This document shows, piece by piece, positions 49,752-58,209 of a stretch of 64,000 nt of DNA (its first letter is position 1; each line of letters opens with the position of its first letter). The DNA is taken from assembly GCF_013131805.1 (NCBI RefSeq), contig NZ_JABJRC010000006.1, positions 124,001 to 188,000 on the forward strand, in the 5' to 3' direction. The DNA comes from Kribbella sandramycini. Lineage in GTDB: Bacteria; Actinomycetota; Actinomycetes; Propionibacteriales; Kribbellaceae. The notes under the pieces were generated by a model that saw nothing but the letters and a program-made list of their open reading frames with translations, was not told where the DNA came from and searched no databases. The position numbers and the translations under genes were made by a program.

Positions 49752-50348
49752 GTGGCTGTCAAGGAGGAATCGCATCGCGCGCGGCAGGCGCAGGCGACCA
49801 AGGAGCAGGTGGCGGGCGCGGCGCGGGTGCTGTTCGCCGAGCAGGGGTACGTCGTGACGACGATCGCCGCGATCTCCGAGGCGGCCCGGATCCCGGCCCA
49901 GACGATCTACTCGGCCTTCGGCAACAAACCGGCCATCCTGCGCGAGATCTCCCGGCTCTGGATCGCCGAGGCCGACACCCGCCGGCTCGCTCAGGAGTCG
50001 CTCGCGCTGACCGACCCGGTCGAGCGGATGCGCAGCGCCGCGCACTGGCACACTCGGCAGTTCGAGACCGGTATCGACGTGATCCGGATCTACCAGGAGG
50101 CCGCCCGCGCCGACCAGCGGATGGCTGCCGAGATGCAGCGCGTCTGGGGCGCCCGCGAGCACGAGCTGGCCCTGTTCCTGCAGTCCTTCGCCGGGCAACT
50201 CGCTCACGATCCGCAGCGCTCGCTCGACCTGTTCCTGGCCTGTACGACGATGGAGATCTACCAGCTCCTGGTCCTCGACCGGGGCTGGCCGATCGCGGCG
50301 TACGAGGCCTGGCTGGCCGACACGCTCGTCGCGCAGCTGCTGCCCTGA
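49752..50348 (+). CDS. TetR-family regulator
   Basis: Regulator of 198 aa. HTH at about 18-52 (ARVLFAEQGYVVTTIAAISE, IPAQTIYSAFGNKPAIL), C-terminal ligand domain with a TetR_C-type end (YEAWLADTLVAQLLP). GTG start at 49752 with AAG GAGG-like context overlapping the coding start is weak. Shares a 31-bp operator with the DsbA-like gene; the pair may be a redox- or xenobiotic-responsive module (inference). Confidence 0.88.
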   Translation: MAVKEESHRARQAQATKEQVAGAARVLFAEQGYVVTTIAAISEAARIPAQTIYSAFGNKPAILREISRLWIAEADTRRLAQESLALTDPVERMRSAAHWHTRQFETGIDVIRIYQEAARADQRMAAEMQRVWGAREHELALFLQSFAGQLAHDPQRSLDLFLACTTMEIYQLLVLDRGWPIAAYEAWLADTLVAQLLP

Positions 50349-50421
50349 GACTTCAGAGGGATCTTCCGGATCGCTCGCGTGGGGGATGTGCGCGAACTCG
50401 CCGCGGACCTAGGTTGAGAGC

Positions 50422-51102
50422 ATGTTGATTGCCGAGGATCTGCTGTTGCTGCTGTACGACGACGACTCCGGCAAGCCGATCGCCGGATCGCCGGGCCTGG
50501 ACTACGCGCTGGCCGGCGCCGTCCTGATCGAGCTGACCGTGCTCGGCAAGCTCGACATCACCGCGGCCGGCGACGGGGTGAAACCCGGCCGGCTCAAGGT
50601 GCTCGACGCGACCCCGACCGGTGATCCGGTGCTCGACGAGCGGCTGGCGTACGTCGTGGACAAGCCCGGCAAGAAGCCGAAGGACCAGATCGGCCGCCTG
50701 TCCAAGAAGCTGCGCGATCAGCTGCTGGCCCGGCTGGCCGAGCGCGGCATCCTGCAGGCGGACGCCGGTAAGGTGCTCGGCCTCTTCCCGGTCACCCGCT
50801 GGCCGGCCAAGGACGCGCGCCACGAGGGCGAGGTGCGGACGGCGCTCGAGGCCGCGCTCCGGATCGGGACGACGCCCGATCAGCGCACCGGCGCGCTGAT
50901 CGCGTTGCTGAGCGCGCTGAACGTCGTCCCGAAGGTGATCACGGACGCCGTCGACAAGCGTCAGCTCCGGCAGCGGGCGAAGTTGATCGCCGAGTCGGAC
51001 TGGGCCGCCGACGCGGTCAAGAAGGCGGTCACCGAGATGCAGGCCGCCGTCACCGCGACGATCGTGGTCGCGTCGACCGCGGGTGCCGCGGGCAGCAGCT
51101 GA
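50422..51102 (+). CDS. GPP34 (GOLPH3/VPS74-like) family protein
   Basis: Protein of 226 aa in the GPP34 family: IAEDLLLLLYDDDSGKP at the N-terminus, DYALAGAVLIELTVLGKLDI, and the later TGALIALLSALNVVPKVI. In eukaryotes such proteins bind PI4P and retain Golgi glycosyltransferases; in actinomycetes they are abundant and of unknown role, probably membrane-surface binding. No membrane helix. ATG 50422. The stop is 4 bp from the convergent acyl-CoA synthetase. Confidence 0.9.
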   Translation: MLIAEDLLLLLYDDDSGKPIAGSPGLDYALAGAVLIELTVLGKLDITAAGDGVKPGRLKVLDATPTGDPVLDERLAYVVDKPGKKPKDQIGRLSKKLRDQLLARLAERGILQADAGKVLGLFPVTRWPAKDARHEGEVRTALEAALRIGTTPDQRTGALIALLSALNVVPKVITDAVDKRQLRQRAKLIAESDWAADAVKKAVTEMQAAVTATIVVASTAGAAGSS

Positions 51103-51105
51103 GCG

Positions 51106-52659
51106 TCAGACGGAGGTGCGAAGCCGGGCCTTGATGTCCGGCTTCAGCACCTTGCCCACCTTCGAGCGCGGCAGATCGGCCCAGACCAGCACTTCCTTGG
51201 GCGCCTTCACGCTCCCGATCCGGGCCTTCGCGAACGCGATCAGCTCCGCCGCGTCGACACTCGCCCCGGCCTGCAGTTGGACGACGGCGACGACCCGCTC
51301 GCCCCACTTCTCGTCCGGTTGCCCGATCACCGCGCAGTCCTGGACGGCGTCGTGCGCCATCAGCGCCTGCTCGACCTCGGTCGAGTACACGTTGAAACCG
51401 CCGGTGATGATCATGTCCTTCGCCCGGTCGACGATGTAGAGGTAGTTGTCGTCGTCCAGATAACCGATGTCACCGGTGTGATGCCACCCGTACGCCGAAG
51501 CGGCCGCCGTCGCCTCCGGGTCGCGGTAGTACCCGCGCATCACCAGCGAGCCCCGGACGACGATCTCCCCGCGCTCGCCGGGTGGCAACAAGGTCCCGTC
51601 CGCGGCCATCACTGCGGTACTGACCAGCGTGGACGGGCGTCCGGCCGAGGCCAGCCGATCGCGAGCAATGTTGCCGTCGGCATCGAAGTGCGCGGCCGGC
51701 GGCAGGACGGAGATCATCATCGGCGCCTCGGTCTGCCCGAACAGCTGACCCATCACCGGTCCGATCCGCTGCAGCGCCTCTTCGAGCCGGGTGACCGACA
51801 TCGGCGCCGCGCCGTACCAGAAACACCGCAGGGAGGACAGGTCGATGCTGTCGAGCTCAGGTGCCGCAAGCGCCATGTAGATCAGCGTCGGCGGCAAGAA
51901 CGTGTGGGTGACGCCGTGCCGCGGGATGAGCTCCAGGAACGTGTGGACATCAGGTGTGCGCATGATGACCACCTCGCCGCCGGAGGCGAGGATGGGGAAG
52001 CAGAGCACTCCGGCGGCGTGGGTCAGCGGAGCGAGTGCCAGGTAGACCGGCCGCTCGCCGATCGGATAGCCCATCAGCGTCAGTGCTGTCATCGTCTCCA
52101 GATTGGCGTTGCTGAGCATCACGCCCTTCGGCTGGCCGGTTGTCCCGCCGGTGCCGACGATCATCGCCAGTCCGTCCGGATCGGTCGCGTCAAGGGCCGG
52201 CTGGGACACGCCCCCGCAGAACGTGTCCCAGCCGACGGTCCGGCGTCCGTGGGGGTCGGCGCCGGTTTCTGAATCCAGGCACACGAAGGTGTGCACCTTC
52301 GGCAACGCATCCCGGATCCGGTCCACGAGCGGCGCGAACGCCGCTTGGTAGATGAGGACCTCACAGTCGAAGCGGTCGAGCAGCTCACGGTTCTCCGCGG
52401 CCTCGTTGCGCGGGTTGATCGGGCACCAGATCGCACCGGCCCGGCTGATCCCGAACACGCAGGTGAATGCGATCGGGTCGTTCGCCGACAGGATGGCGAC
52501 CTTGCCGCCCGGTGTGACGCCGCTCGCCGCCAGACCGGCTGCGATCCGGTGCGACAGCTCCTGGACGTCGGCGTACGACAGCGTCTCGCCATCGGTGGTC
52601 AGGCAGGGCCTGTCCGGTCCGAGTGACGCGCCTTTGTCCAGGTAGTCGACCAGTCGCAT
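51106..52659 (-). CDS. Acyl-CoA synthetase (AMP-binding)
   Basis: ANL-superfamily ligase of 517 aa that activates a carboxylic acid as acyl-AMP, then CoA thioester. P-loop-like motif IVGTGGTTGQPKGVML near 170, LFGQTEAPM (A5), GYYRDPEATAAA, YGWHHTGDIGYLDDD (A7), and the C-terminal catalytic Lys in RSKVGKVLKPDIK. Third gene of the TetR-controlled operon, 10 bp after the reductase-like gene. Substrate chain type unknown. Confidence 0.92.
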   Translation of the reverse strand: MRLVDYLDKGASLGPDRPCLTTDGETLSYADVQELSHRIAAGLAASGVTPGGKVAILSANDPIAFTCVFGISRAGAIWCPINPRNEAAENRELLDRFDCEVLIYQAAFAPLVDRIRDALPKVHTFVCLDSETGADPHGRRTVGWDTFCGGVSQPALDATDPDGLAMIVGTGGTTGQPKGVMLSNANLETMTALTLMGYPIGERPVYLALAPLTHAAGVLCFPILASGGEVVIMRTPDVHTFLELIPRHGVTHTFLPPTLIYMALAAPELDSIDLSSLRCFWYGAAPMSVTRLEEALQRIGPVMGQLFGQTEAPMMISVLPPAAHFDADGNIARDRLASAGRPSTLVSTAVMAADGTLLPPGERGEIVVRGSLVMRGYYRDPEATAAASAYGWHHTGDIGYLDDDNYLYIVDRAKDMIITGGFNVYSTEVEQALMAHDAVQDCAVIGQPDEKWGERVVAVVQLQAGASVDAAELIAFAKARIGSVKAPKEVLVWADLPRSKVGKVLKPDIKARLRTSV

Positions 52660-52669
52660 GGCTGTCCCC

Positions 52670-53794
52670 TTAATGCTGCACGGTCAGCTGCGGCTCGGCC
52701 ACCAGCCCGAAACCACGCAGTACGCCGAGCAACTCGCGGTGCCCGAAGGCCTGGCAGCCGCTGGCGAAGCCAACGCGCTTCGGCGGCGTCTGCAGCAGCG
52801 AGTACGCCGCGTAGGCCTGCAGCAGGCCGGTCTGCTGGTAGTTGCTGTTCCCGTGGATGACACAGTGCGCCCGGCCCAGCGGACCGGAGGCGTGCACGGA
52901 GTCCAGCGACTTGTTCACCCTGGGGTTCTCCCGCGGCGGCATCTGGTCCATGACCTGCCGTGCGGTCGCAGTGAGCGCCTCGTTGCGCTCATCGGGCGCC
53001 ATGTCCTTGGTGGCTTCCAGTGCGGCCGCAACGATCTGCGGGACGCCGTTCATCAGCGCTGCGTTGAAGACACCGCCCTGCGCCTTGCAGTTGGCCACAC
53101 GCGGGTCGCGTTTGAACCAGACCGGGTGTGACGTGCCGCCCCAGGGCAGCGACAGCGCCAGCTCGTGCTGGCCGGGCACCACTAGCGGGACCAGCCCCTG
53201 CTCGGGGAACTCGACGTACTGGTTCTGCTCGAGGAAGTGCGCCTTGGACGTCGCAGCGTTCACCAGAATCGTGCGTGTCGAGGCGATGGTCGGGCTGCCA
53301 CCCCAGAACACCGCAATGTCCAGAGTGTCCAGGCCGGGCTGTTCCAAGCAGAGCTGTGCGGCGATCTCGCCAGTCGTGTACATCTGCGCGATGCCAGGGG
53401 CCAGCAGCAGCCCGGCCTCTGCGAACTGCGCGCCGTACGTCTCGTCGCAGGTGATCAGCCAGTCCTGCTCGCCGGTGGTGTCCGTGTAGTGCGCACCTGC
53501 GGCCAGCGAGGCCTCTACTGCTGCAGGGCCGAGCTCACTGAACGGTCCGACCGTGTTGAGCACGACGGACGCGCCCTTGAACAACGACGTCAGCGAATCG
53601 ACGTCGTGGTCGACTGTGGCGATCTCGTAGTCCGCAGTCTCGATACCGGGTACCGCGGAGTCCATGGACGACTTGAGCTTGTCCTCGCTGCGTCCGGCCG
53701 CTACGAACGGGACGTGGTACTGCCGGAGGTACTCGCAGACCAGCCGGCCGGTGTAGCCGGAGGCGCCGTAGACGACGACGGGTTTGGCAGCCAT
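52670..53794 (-). CDS. Saccharopine-dehydrogenase-like reductase (DUF5938 type)
   Basis: NAD(P)-binding protein of 374 aa. Rossmann start VVVYGASGYTGRLVCEYL, VVLNTVGPFSELG and HYTDTTGEQDW match the saccharopine-dehydrogenase / trans-acting enoyl reductase superfamily. The rest (VFWGGSPTIASTRTILV, CVIHGNSNYQQTGLLQAYA) matches a subgroup next to acyl-CoA ligases. ATG 53794 is chosen because it opens the Rossmann fold and lies 1 bp after the SDR stop. Reaction unknown; reduction of an unsaturated or oxo acyl intermediate is conceivable. Confidence 0.8.
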   Translation of the reverse strand: MAAKPVVVYGASGYTGRLVCEYLRQYHVPFVAAGRSEDKLKSSMDSAVPGIETADYEIATVDHDVDSLTSLFKGASVVLNTVGPFSELGPAAVEASLAAGAHYTDTTGEQDWLITCDETYGAQFAEAGLLLAPGIAQMYTTGEIAAQLCLEQPGLDTLDIAVFWGGSPTIASTRTILVNAATSKAHFLEQNQYVEFPEQGLVPLVVPGQHELALSLPWGGTSHPVWFKRDPRVANCKAQGGVFNAALMNGVPQIVAAALEATKDMAPDERNEALTATARQVMDQMPPRENPRVNKSLDSVHASGPLGRAHCVIHGNSNYQQTGLLQAYAAYSLLQTPPKRVGFASGCQAFGHRELLGVLRGFGLVAEPQLTVQH

Positions 53795-53795
53795 G

Positions 53796-54602
53796 TCACA
53801 TCCCCATTCCGCCGTCGACCGGCAGTCCGATGCCGGTGATGAACCGGGCTTCGTTCGAGGCCAGGAAGACGACCGCATCGGCCATATCGGTCACCTCGCC
53901 GAGCCGCCCGGCCGGAGTCAGCCCGATGACCGCGCCGACCGCTGCCTCAGGCGACTCGAACAACCCGAGCTCGGCGACGTCGTTCGCCAGGCCCGCGCCC
54001 ATCGCCGTCGGCACCAGGCCGGGGTAGACGCAGTTCACGCGGACGCCGTACCCGAGCTTGCCGGACTCCATCGCCGCGACCCGGGTGAGCCGGTCGACCG
54101 CGGACTTCGTGGCCGAGTAGACCGCGATCCCGGGGAAGGCGATGGTGGCGGCCACCGAGGCGATGTTGATGATCGCGCCGCCCTGGCCGGCCAGGCCTTC
54201 GGGGCGCATCGTCCGCAGCCCCCACTTCAGGCCCAGCGTGGTGCCGAGGACGTTCACGTCGAGCATCTTGCGGATCTGGTCGGCCGTCACCTCGGTGAGC
54301 AGGCTGGTGATCTCCACACCCGCGTTGTTCACCAGGATGTCCAGGCCGCCGAGGATGTCGTTGGCCGCGACGACCGCGTTCTCCCAGCTGCCGTCGTCGG
54401 TGACGTCGTGCGCGACGAAGCCGTTGCCGCCGCCGTACTCGGAGTCCAGGGCGTCGGCGACCGCTTCGCCGGCGTCCTTCTGCAGGTCGCTGACGACCAC
54501 TTTGGCGCCGGCCGCGGCAAGGGCTTTCGCCATTCCCTCGCCGAGCCCCTGGGCTCCGCCGGTGACGAGGGCCTTACGCCCGGAGAGATCGAGTCCGCCC
54601 AT
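53796..54602 (-). CDS. SDR-family oxidoreductase
   Basis: Short-chain dehydrogenase of 268 aa. Cofactor loop TGGAQGLG (14-21), NNAG in ILVNNAGVEI, catalytic Ser in IINIASVAATIAF and YSATKSA (Tyr, Lys), then PGLVPTAMG and the C-terminal FITGIGLPVDGGMGM. ATG 54602 has AAAGGAG 7-8 nt upstream; an open frame extends further but crosses the operators. First gene of an SDR - reductase - acyl-CoA ligase operon controlled by the divergent TetR gene. Confidence 0.93.
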   Translation of the reverse strand: MGGLDLSGRKALVTGGAQGLGEGMAKALAAAGAKVVVSDLQKDAGEAVADALDSEYGGGNGFVAHDVTDDGSWENAVVAANDILGGLDILVNNAGVEITSLLTEVTADQIRKMLDVNVLGTTLGLKWGLRTMRPEGLAGQGGAIINIASVAATIAFPGIAVYSATKSAVDRLTRVAAMESGKLGYGVRVNCVYPGLVPTAMGAGLANDVAELGLFESPEAAVGAVIGLTPAGRLGEVTDMADAVVFLASNEARFITGIGLPVDGGMGM

Positions 54603-54678
54603 CGGGAAGCTCCTTTGCTTCGAGATCTTCGAGGAGGTGACTGCGCAGGGTGAGTGGTTCCACACTCTGGCCCTGGTT

Positions 54679-54714
54679 TTGACAGTCGTCAAGACTTTGT
54701 TTGACACTTGTCAA
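54679..54714. promoter_or_regulatory. Twin TetR operators, 22 bp apart
   Basis: Two inverted repeats, TTGACAGTCGTCAA (54679-54692) and the perfect TTGACACTTGTCAA (54701-54714). Their centres are 22 bp apart, two helical turns, so two dimers would sit on the same DNA face. They lie between the divergent SDR and TetR genes. Confidence 0.85.
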
Positions 54715-54797
54715 GAAATCTCCCCGCCGCGGGGCGCGCCGGGCCCGCGGCGGGTAGGCTGACTCGGACGGACCGGGGGCGGACGACAGGAGTCGCG

Positions 54798-55439
54798 ATG
54801 AGCTCGAACGCCCTCTCGGGTGAGATTGCCGACCGGCCTGCCCGGGTGTCGGGGATCGACAAGATCGAGCGCCGCCGGATCGCGCTGGCCGAATCGGCGC
54901 TGAAGACGCTCGGCGAGCTCGGCTACGCGCGGACGAGCCTGCGCGAGATCGCGAACAACTCCGAGTTCACGCACGGCGTCGTCCACTACTACTTCCGCGA
55001 CAAGATCGACCTGATCAGCTACTGCGTGCGCTACTACAAGACCAAGTGCGCCAAGCGGTATGACGAGGTCGTGGAGACCGCGGCCACCGCCGATGAGCTC
55101 GGCGCCGGGTTCCTGGCCAAGATGACCCAGACGCTCGTCGAGGAAACCCCGATGCACCGGCTCTGGTACGACCTGCGCGCCCAGAGCATGTTCGAGGAGC
55201 AGCTGCGCCCGGATGTGGTCGCGATCGACCAGCTGCTGGAGGCGATGATCTGGCGCATCCTCAGCCGGTACGCCGAGCTGGTCGGCGGCGAGCCGGCTGT
55301 GGACGCGCCGACGGCGTACGCGCTGGTCGACGGGCTGTTCGAGCAGGCCGTCGTCGGCTACGCGGCTGACCCCGAAGGCGTCACCGATCGGCTGGTCGCC
55401 CGGGTCAGCCAGGTGCTGCCCAAGCTCATCACGACCTAG
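54798..55439 (+). CDS. TetR-family regulator of the acyl-CoA operon
   Basis: Regulator of 213 aa; HTH at about 35-62 (GYARTSLREIANNSEF, THGVVHYYFRDK) and a TetR_C-type ligand domain (HRLWYDLRAQSMFEEQLRP). ATG at 54798 with ACAGGAG upstream. The TTGACA-type twin operators between it and the SDR operon, and lipid-type enzymes there, suggest an acyl-CoA-responsive repressor (inference). A hypothetical membrane gene follows 21 bp later on the same strand. Confidence 0.9.
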   Translation: MSSNALSGEIADRPARVSGIDKIERRRIALAESALKTLGELGYARTSLREIANNSEFTHGVVHYYFRDKIDLISYCVRYYKTKCAKRYDEVVETAATADELGAGFLAKMTQTLVEETPMHRLWYDLRAQSMFEEQLRPDVVAIDQLLEAMIWRILSRYAELVGGEPAVDAPTAYALVDGLFEQAVVGYAADPEGVTDRLVARVSQVLPKLITT

Positions 55440-55460
55440 TGGACCTCTAGGCTGCTCGCC

Positions 55461-56000
55461 GTGAAGGTGAAGCGCGTACGGTCGGAGCCGGGTGGTCTGG
55501 TCGATCTGGAGTTCACGGCGGACGGATGGACGTCGCGGCCGGTGATCGGCTCCCGATGGGACCTGTCGATCTGGTGCGTCGCTGTGATGGCTGGTGCGCT
55601 CGTGCTGGCCTACCTGTCCCGGCTGGCCGGTTTCGGCGGTCTGAAGTCCGCCTTCCTGGTGGTGGCCGGCATCAGCCTCGCCGCGGCGGTTCTGCTGGTT
55701 GCGATCGACTTCGTGGGCAATCTGCTCGGTGTGGCCTCGATGACCGGCCGGGCGCTGGGCCGTGGACGGCTGCGGGCCGAGGCCAAGGGCATCACCGACG
55801 ACCTGATGGAGGTCATCCCGAACCCGGAGTTCGTCGCGGTCACACGGGTTCAGCACGCGCGCGTCGTCCGCGAGGTGCGGGGAACCGCCGTCGAGCTGAT
55901 TCTCGACGACGGCTCCCGCCGACGCTATCTACGCACCCGCGCTGGGCTGGTCGAGCCCTTCCAGCGGCTGCTGGGGGAGCGGTTGCTTCACTCCGCCTGA
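55461..56000 (+). CDS. Hypothetical membrane protein
   Basis: Unrecognised protein of 179 aa: short basic N-terminus, two transmembrane helices (about 36-55 and 65-88) and a cytoplasmic C-terminal part that ends with two beta-like strands (GTAVELILDDGSRRRYLRTR) and a Leu-rich helix. GTG start at 55461. Probably in the TetR operon by spacing. Its 3' end overlaps the convergent lipoprotein gene by 13 bp. Confidence 0.7.
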   Translation: MKVKRVRSEPGGLVDLEFTADGWTSRPVIGSRWDLSIWCVAVMAGALVLAYLSRLAGFGGLKSAFLVVAGISLAAAVLLVAIDFVGNLLGVASMTGRALGRGRLRAEAKGITDDLMEVIPNPEFVAVTRVQHARVVREVRGTAVELILDDGSRRRYLRTRAGLVEPFQRLLGERLLHSA

Positions 56001-56533
56001 CAGCTGGTCTTGCACAGCTTGTCGGTGACGGTCAGGTTCACACCGGGTTCTTCGGTGTCCGCCTCGACCGTGTAGTCGATCAGCCAGTCGCCCGCGGTCA
56101 TCTGCGCGGTCGCCTTCTGCTGGCCGAACCAGCTGCTGATCTCCTGTTGCTGGTTCACATTCACCGTTTCGAGGACCTTCGGCAGCACAGCGCCGATCGC
56201 CGCGGATGCCGTGTCCTGCTTGCCGGTGGCGTGCACCGACACGACCGGTGGCCGGGGGTGGTCGCCGAGCAGTACGGAGACCTGTGCACCGCCGGACGTG
56301 CAGACGGCGTACGCCTCGTCGGTTCCACACTTGAAACCGGCCTTGCTCAGCCCGTCGACCACCTCGGCCGCTTTGACCGGCGCTACGTCGGCGGTCACTG
56401 GAGCGGACGTCGGAGTCGACGGCGCCGGGGTGTCCGAGCCCTCGTCCGAACCCTGGTCCGATCCGCCGGACGAGCAGGCGGTCAGCAGCATCAGAGCGGC
56501 AATGGCGGTTGCAACGCTCTGCTTGCGGTTCAG
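55988..56533 (-). CDS. Putative lipoprotein with CTG start, coupled to deoD
   Basis: Secreted lipoprotein of 181 aa. Reading from CTG at 56533 gives a complete lipoprotein signal (NRKQSVATAIAALMLLTAC), lipidated Cys about residue 20, then a Ser/Asp/Pro linker and a mixed domain with two cysteine pairs (KCGTDEAYAVC; LCKTSC). A start at the first ATG (56491) would leave only five residues before the Cys, too short for export. No ATG/GTG/TTG lies in frame just upstream, and the CTG overlaps the deoD stop as CTGA, the coupling geometry of ATGA/GTGA. Function unknown. Confidence 0.7.
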   Translation of the reverse strand: MNRKQSVATAIAALMLLTACSSGGSDQGSDEGSDTPAPSTPTSAPVTADVAPVKAAEVVDGLSKAGFKCGTDEAYAVCTSGGAQVSVLLGDHPRPPVVSVHATGKQDTASAAIGAVLPKVLETVNVNQQQEISSWFGQQKATAQMTAGDWLIDYTVEADTEEPGVNLTVTDKLCKTSCQAE

Positions 56534-57243
56534 ACCGGCACCTCGATCGCCGCGTCCAGGGCGATCGTGATCATCTCCGAGAAGGTCGTCTGGCGCTCCT
56601 CGGCCGACGTGACCTCCTTGGTGATCAGGTGGTCGGACACGGTCATGATGCCGAGCGCGCGACGACCGAACTTGGCGGCCAGCGTGTACAGCGCGGCGGC
56701 CTCCATCTCGATGCCCAGGACGCCGTAGTCCGCCGTCCGGGACACCAGGTCCGGGCGGTCGTTGTAGAACAGGTCGCCGGAGAAGACCTGGCCGACGTGC
56801 ACGTTCAGGCCGGCCGCCTCGGCGGCGTCGACGGCCGCGCGCAGCAGCTTGTAGTCGGCCGTCGGCGCGTAGTCGATGCCGTGGAAGCGCAGCCGGTTCA
56901 TCTGCGAGTCGGTGCTCGCGGACATCGCGACGATCACGTCGCGGACCCGGACGGCCTCGGTCAGCGCGCCACAGGTGCCGACCCGGATCAGGGTCTGGAC
57001 GTCGTACTCCTCGAACAGCTCGTTGGCGTAGATCGAGGCGGACGCCTGGCCCATCCCGGAGCCCTGCACGGAGATCCGCTCACCCTTGTAGGTGCCGGTG
57101 AACCCGAACATGTTCCGGATCTCGGTGTAGCAGGTCACGTCGGACAGGTAGGTCTCCGCGATCCACTTGGCCCGCAGTGGGTCACCGGGGAACAGCACGC
57201 GCGGCGCGATCTGCCCCTTCTCGGCGGCGATGTGAATACTCAT
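56530..57243 (-). CDS. deoD: Purine-nucleoside phosphorylase (DeoD type)
   Basis: Hexameric-type phosphorylase of 237 aa that splits purine nucleosides with phosphate into base and (deoxy)ribose-1-phosphate. Recognised by the N-terminal HIAAEKGQIAPRVLFPGDPLRAK, the GSGMGQAS loop, RVGTCGAL, GIEMEAAALYTLAA (ribose site) and TVSDHL with the catalytic Asp. Salvage of purines in the cytoplasm. ATG 57243. Followed by a translationally coupled lipoprotein and divergent from nudC. Confidence 0.95.
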   Translation of the reverse strand: MSIHIAAEKGQIAPRVLFPGDPLRAKWIAETYLSDVTCYTEIRNMFGFTGTYKGERISVQGSGMGQASASIYANELFEEYDVQTLIRVGTCGALTEAVRVRDVIVAMSASTDSQMNRLRFHGIDYAPTADYKLLRAAVDAAEAAGLNVHVGQVFSGDLFYNDRPDLVSRTADYGVLGIEMEAAALYTLAAKFGRRALGIMTVSDHLITKEVTSAEERQTTFSEMITIALDAAIEVPV

Positions 57244-57270
57244 GCCCGGATGCTCTCACGCGACCGGGAT

Positions 57271-58206
57271 ATGTTGAGTCACGTGGCCTACTCGATCGCA
57301 CCTGGTTCCCTAGCCCTGTCCCGCTCGGTCCTGGACCGAGCCGCCGACCGTCGGCGCGACGACGCCTGGCTGGAGAAGGCCTGGGCCGCACCGGACACCC
57401 AGGTCACCGTGGTTGCCGGTGACCAGCTGCAGGTGATCGACGACCGGACGGCGCTGCGCCTGATCTCGCCGTCGGAAGCGCCTCCCGGCACCAGAGTCTT
57501 CCTGGGGATCGACAGGGAGTCCGGCGCCGGTCAGACAGCGGAGGGACGGGCGGTGTTCGCCGTAGTCGTCGCCGACGAGCCGGACGAGTCGTACGCGGGG
57601 CTGCGCGAGCTCGGCGCGTTGCTGAACGACCGCGAGGCCGGTATGGCGGTTCACATCGTCGGCCTGGCCAACTGGCACGCCGTCCACACCCACTGCGGTA
57701 ACTGCGGTGAGCACACCGTGGTGACCGAGGCCGGCCACGTCCGCGACTGTCCTGGCTGCGGTATGCGCCATTTCCCGCGCAGCGACCCGGCGATCATCGT
57801 CCTGGTCACCGACGATCAGGACCGGGCGCTGCTCGGCCGCAACGGCGCGTGGCCCGAAGGGCGGTACTCGACCCTGGCCGGGTTCGTCGAGCCGGGTGAA
57901 TCGCTGGAGGCCGCCGTCCGCCGGGAGGTCCTGGAGGAGACCGGTGTGACTGTCGGCCCGGAGGTTGCGTACGCCGGGAGTCAGCCGTGGCCGCTGCCGT
58001 CGAGCCTGATGCTCGGCTTCTACGCCAAGGCGACCAGCACCGACATCGAGGTGGACGCCGACGAGATCGCCGAGGCGAAGTGGTTCACCCGGGAGGACCT
58101 CCGTGCGCTGGTGGACGCCGGCACGATGGCCCTCCCGGGCAACATCTCGATCAGCCGCCGCCTGATCGAGGGATGGTACGGCTCGGGGTTGTCGGGGAGC
58201 TGGTAG
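57271..58206 (+). CDS. nudC: NADH pyrophosphatase / deNADding enzyme NudC
   Basis: Nudix hydrolase of 311 aa that cleaves NAD(H) and removes NAD caps from RNA. Zinc ribbon CGNCGEH...CPGCG in the middle, Nudix box GFVEPGESLEAAVRREVLEETGV, and the NudC-specific SQPWPLPSSLMLGF after it. ATG 57271 is preferred; GTG 57283 or ATG 57250 are alternatives. Homologue of Rv3199c and in the same order relative to glutaredoxin and UvrD2. Ends 4 bp from the convergent propeller gene. Confidence 0.94.
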   Translation: MLSHVAYSIAPGSLALSRSVLDRAADRRRDDAWLEKAWAAPDTQVTVVAGDQLQVIDDRTALRLISPSEAPPGTRVFLGIDRESGAGQTAEGRAVFAVVVADEPDESYAGLRELGALLNDREAGMAVHIVGLANWHAVHTHCGNCGEHTVVTEAGHVRDCPGCGMRHFPRSDPAIIVLVTDDQDRALLGRNGAWPEGRYSTLAGFVEPGESLEAAVRREVLEETGVTVGPEVAYAGSQPWPLPSSLMLGFYAKATSTDIEVDADEIAEAKWFTREDLRALVDAGTMALPGNISISRRLIEGWYGSGLSGSW

Positions 58207-58209
58207 CCG

